A program made the position numbers and the translations under genes. A DNA stretch of 32,599 nt from Crocinitomicaceae bacterium. Lineage in GTDB: Bacteria; Bacteroidota; Bacteroidia; Flavobacteriales_D; Crocinitomicaceae. The notes beneath the pieces are model-generated. The model searched no databases. It was not told where the DNA came from and saw nothing but the letters and a program-made list of their open reading frames with translations. Positions 22,701-28,700 of the stretch are shown one piece after another. The stretch lies in NCBI GenBank assembly GCA_024643365.1, contig JAHENC010000026.1:1-32599 (forward strand), given 5' to 3'. How positions within the stretch are numbered: the stretch's first letter is position 1; every line of letters begins with the position of its first letter.

Positions 22701-25700
22701 ACAAATTCTATACAAACAGCTACATATATTGTATCTACAGTTTCAGGTGCTGCAGGAGCATGTTCAGGGAATCCCTTTACATTGATCGTTACAGTAAATC
22801 CTAAACCAGTAATTTCTAATTTAACTGTTAGTGCATGTAGCAATAGTTTATTTAACACAACTCCTATTAATGGTTCTCCAACATCGTCTGTAATTGTTCC
22901 AGTTGGAACAACTTACTCTTGGGGAATACCACAAATGAACGGCGGAATAACTGGGGGAATAGCAGGCATTTCATCTTCTACAATTACAGGTACTTTAGTG
23001 AATCCTACAAGTAGTGCTTTAAATGCTGTTTATACAGTAATTCCAACATCTGGAGTTGCAGGATCTTGTATTGGTTCAAATTTCACTGTTACAGTTACTG
23101 TAAACCCAACTCCAGTAATTCCTAACACCACTGCCTCAATCTGTAGTGAAAATGCGTTTAGTATTTCACCTGTAAATGTTTTACCTTCTTCAATTGTTCC
23201 ACCAGGAACGACCTACAGTTGGTTAGCTCCTTCAGTAACAGGTGGAGTAACAGGTGGATCTGCTCAATCAAATCAATCATTAATCTCACAAGTATTAACC
23301 AATCCATCAGCAACTGTTCAAACAGCTACATATGTTGTTACACCTGCATCAGGTGCTGCTGGTTCTTGTCAAGGAAATCCATTCACAATTTTAGTCAATG
23401 TAAATCCAAAACCAGCTATACCTGACAGAACGACAAGTGTTTGTAGCGGCGCGCCTTTTGCTCTTTCAATAGCAACGAATTTACCAACGACAATTGTACC
23501 AGGAGGAACGACATATTCATGGTCTGCGCCTGTTCTATCCAATGGCTTAACAAATGGTCAAGCTGGAAATGGAACAACAATTTCAGGTACTTTAATCAAC
23601 AATACGGCAATTCCGCAAACGGCGATATATACTGTAACTCCAACATCAGGATTGACTGGAAATTGTCCTGGCTCATCGTTTACATATACTATAACAGTAA
23701 ATCCTGCACCAGTTGTACCTGCTCAAAACCTTTCTATTTGTAGTGGTTCTAGTTTTTTAATTGACCCTGTTTCTGCATTACCAACAACAATTATTCCAAC
23801 AGGAACTAAATACACTTGGCCAACACCAGTTGTTACAAGTGGTGTTTCTGGAGGAAGTGCAGGAACAAATCAGTTAACAATTAGTCAAGTACTTAACAAC
23901 CCAACATCAATTGCACAAACTGCAACTTATACTATAACACCAACATCAGGTGCTGCAGGAACATGTGTTGGAACTCCATTCTCAGCAACAATTGTTGTGA
24001 ATCCATCACCTGTTATTCCTACTCAAAATGCATCAGTTTGTAGTGGAAATCCATTTACAGTTACCCCTATTGACGGTGCTACCAATACAATTGTTCCTTT
24101 AAACACAAGCTATTCATGGTCTGCACCAATTGTTACAGGAGGAGTAACTGGTGGTTCAGCTGCAACTAATCAAGTGTCAATTTCTCAAACTTTAATAAAT
24201 ACAACAAGCTTGGTTCAAACAGCTACTTACTTAGTAACACCAACATCTGGAGTAACAGGAAATTGTGTTGGTTTACCATTTACAGTTGTTGTAAATGTTC
24301 AACCTATTCCAGTTATTTCGAACACGAGCATTAATGTTTGTAGTAATAGTAACTTTAGTGTTACACCTGCAAACGCACCTCCTACTACAATTGTTCCTAC
24401 AGGCACAACTTATAGTTGGGGAATTCCTCAAATGAATAATGGAATTACTGGCGGTATTGCTGCACTCAATCAAGCTACTATTTTTGGTAATTTGAACAAT
24501 CCAACAAGTACAAATCAAACTGCTTTATATACTGTTACTCCTGCTTCAGGTGTAAATGGTGCATGTATTGGAAATACATTTACAATCTTAGTTAATGTGA
24601 ATCCAACACCAGTAGTACCTGCTTTTGTAGAAACAATTTGTAGTGAAGGCACATTTACTGTTTCTCCAACCAACATTCCACCAGCATCCATCGTTCCTTC
24701 AGGAACAACTTACAGCTGGACCAATCCAAATGTAACAGGTGGTATTACAGGAGGAAGTTCATTGATTAATCAAAATCAAATAAGTCAAACACTCACAAAC
24801 CCTACAACTACAGTTCAAACAGCTACCTATACCGTAACACCAACATCTGGTGCTATAGGAACGTGTCAAGGAAATTCATTTACAATTACTGTGAATGTGA
24901 ATCCAAAACCGCTTATTCCAAATCAAACAGCTAGTGCTTGTAGTGGAGCTCCTTTCAGTGTTTCTTTAGCGACAATTTTACCAAGTACAATTATTCCATC
25001 AGGAACAACTTATACTTGGTCTGCCCCAACTGTAACAGGAGGATTAACCGGAGGAACAAACGGAAATGGTTCTACTATTTTTGGAACACTAACGAATCCA
25101 ACCAATTTGGCACAAACAGCAACTTACACTGTCACACCTACATCTGGAACTACAGGAAGCTGTAATGGTTCACCTTTTACATTGACATTAACAGTTAATC
25201 CTGCGCCATTTATTCCGGCTCAAAACACGGCAATTTGTAGTGGGACATTATTTACTGTAAATCCTGTCAATAATTTACCAGGAACAATTGTACCAGCAGG
25301 AACTACATATACTTGGAGTAGTCCATTAGTAACTGGTGGTATAACAGGAAGTTCAGCAAATTCAAATCAAACTTCGATTTCGCAAACATTAACAAATCCA
25401 ACATCTGTTAATCAAAATGCAACCTACACCATAACTCCTACATCTGGCGCAAATGGTGCGTGTGTAGGCCCTAACTTCACTGCAACAATTGTTGTTCAAC
25501 CTAAACCATTTGTTCCAGCACAAACTGCTATCGTTTGTAGTGGAAATCCATTCACAATAAATCCAATTAATGGTGTGGCAAATGCAGTTATTCCAACTGG
25601 AACAACTTATTCATGGTCTAATCCAGTTGTAACAGGTGGTATGACAGGTGGATCAGCAGCTTCTAATCAAACTTCAGTTTCTCAAACCTTAATAAATACG

Positions 25701-28700
25701 ACTAGTATTTCACAAACAGCAACTTATACTGTAACACCAATATCTGGTTTAACAGGAAATTGCAATGGAAACACATTTACAGTTGTTGTAACTGTTCAAC
25801 CGATTCCATTTATTGGAAATATGGCTACTTCTGTTTGCAGTAACTCATTATTCTCCGTTTCACCTACAAATGCTCCTCCAGGAACAATTGTACCTGCTGG
25901 GACAACTTATTCATGGCAAGTTCCAGTTATGAATGGTGGAATTACAGGTGGAATTACTCAAACGAATCAAACAACAATTAAAGGAACATTACAAAATCCG
26001 ACTAGCTCTAATCAAACTGCAATTTATACTGTAATTCCAACATCTGGTGCTGCAGGCGCTTGTATTGGTGAGCAATTTACGGTTACTGTAACTGTATTAC
26101 CAACTCCAGTAGTTCCATCGGTAGCTCAAACAATTTGCAGTGGCGATTTATTTAATGTAACTCCTGTAAATGTTCCTCCTTCATCAATTATACCTGCTGG
26201 AACAACTTATTCTTGGTTGAACCCAATTGTAACTGGTGGTTTAACAGGAGGAATAGGTGCAAATAATCAAACATCTATTAGTCAAACATTGAATAATCCT
26301 ACAAATATTGTTCAATCTGCAACTTATACGGTTGTACCTTCTTCGGGTAATGCTGGAATTTGTCAAGGAAATCCATTTACAGTTACAATCAATGTAAATC
26401 CAAAACCAGTTATTCCTAATCAATCTGCTGCTGCATGTAGTGGTGCTCCTTTCAATGTATCATTAACAAATAACGCACCAGTAACGATTGTTCCAACTGG
26501 AACAACTTATGCATGGTCAGCTCCTATTGTAACAGGTGGAATGACAGGTGGACAAGCAGGAAATGGATCAACAATTAGTGGAACATTAGTAAATAACACA
26601 AACATTCCACAAACAGCTACATATACTGTAACTCCTACATCAGGCACAAGTGGATTATGCCCTGGAAATAGCTTTATTCTAACAATGACTATTAATCCTA
26701 CTCCATTAATCCCAGGACAAAATGCAGCTGCATGTAGCGGAAACACATTCAACATTACACCAACAAACAGTTTACCAAATTCAATTGTACCAAATGGAAC
26801 AACGTATACTTGGTCTACACCATTTGTAACAGGAGGTTTAACTGGAGGAAGTTCACAAGTAAATCAAAATGCGATTTCTCAAACATTAATTAATCCAACG
26901 AATATTCTTCAAACAGCAACATATCTTGTAACACCAACATCTGGAGTTGCAGGTGCGTGTGTTGGTCCTGTCTTTACAACTACAATCACGGTTCAACCAA
27001 AACCAAGTATTTCAAATAAGAATATTGATGTGTGTAGCAATTTAGCCTTTGCTGTTCAACCGAACAACAACGATGCTAACTCCATTGTACCTGCTGGAAC
27101 AACTTATTCATGGTCATCTCCAATTGTTACTGGTGGCATGACAGGTGGATCAGCTGCTGCAAATCAATCGAGTATTTCACAGACATTGATCAACACAACA
27201 AACTTGACTCAAACAGCAACATATACAGTTACTCCTACTTCAGGAATAGCGGGAAGTTGCGCTGGTACAAACTTCACAATTGTTGTGAATGTTAAAGCTG
27301 TTCCGAAAATTCAAAATTACACTTTAGCAACATGTAGTAATACAGCATTCACAGTTGCACCAATTAATAATCAACCGATTACGATTGTACCTGCCGGAAC
27401 TACCTATACATGGCAAACGCCTGTTGTTTCAGGTTTAATGACTGGTAGTTCAGCTGGTGGAAATCAATTATTAATCAGTCAAACATTGGTAAACCCTACT
27501 AATACAGCTCAAACTGCATTGTACCATGTTATTCCAACAAATCAATCATGTATTGGTGATACCTTTGATATCAATTTAACGGTTAATCCAACACCTAAAT
27601 TAACGAATAACACACTTGCAATATGTAGTGGAAATCCATTCAATTATGCTTTAGTGAATAACCCACCTGCAACGATTATTCCTGCTGGAACACTTTATTC
27701 TTGGTTGACACCAACACAAAGTATTTTGAATCCAATCTCTGGTGGTTCTGCTCAAACATTGATAAGTACAATCAATCAAACGTTGATCAATACAACCAAC
27801 GTTACTGAATCATTGGTTTATTCAATTACTCCAATAACGCCAGCACCAGCTTCATGTCAGGGTAATCCGTTTGTAGTTACAGTAAATGTGAACCCAGTTC
27901 CAGTAATTCCAAATCAGACTTTGGCTATTTGTAGTGGTTCAACGTTCACTTTCACTCCTACTAACAACCAGGCAGGTACAATTATCCCTGCTAACACAAC
28001 TTATAGTTGGGGAATCCCTACAACTACTGGTGGAATCGTTGGAGGGGTTGCTGCAACTGGTCAACCAGCAATTTTACAAAATTTAATAAACTTGACAAAT
28101 GTTCCTCAGACTGCAACTTACACTGTGACACCTATTTCTGGTGCAGCAGGAAATTGCCCTGGCGCATCGTTTACATTAACAGTTACTGTTAACCCAACAC
28201 CTCATGTGTTAACGAAACAAGTAACAGTTTGTAGTGGCGTTGCATTCAATGTTACACCAGTTAACGGACAACCGACAGAGATTGTACCTGTTAACACAAC
28301 TTATTCTTGGGCTGCACCAACAATGACTGCAAATGTTACTGGAGGTTTTGCAATGAATAATCAAGGCTCAATTAGTCAAGCTTTATTTAACACTTCTGCT
28401 TCAGCTGGAACAGCAACTTATACAGTGATAGCAACATCAGGAGCAGCAGGCAATTGCTTAAGTCAACCGTTTGAAGTGATTGTAACAGTTAACCCACAAC
28501 CAACTGTTATTAGTTCATTAGACACTTTAATTTGTAACAACTCTATTGTCAATCATCCATTGGTTGCGAATATCCCAACTAACTTTACTTGGGTGAGTAC
28601 TCAACCGAATATTCCAAATGTACAAGGAGCGAGTTTAAGTACAAATTCATTTGCATTTATAAATGATTCATTAATCAATAATACAACAACTCCTCAAGTT

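Noticed and set aside
26507..26755. Antisense and alternative-frame open stretches within the giant gene (this and many others between 9396 and 30677)
   Set aside because: They lie over a well-supported coding frame, have compositions that mirror its repeat codons, and lack start context or family motifs.
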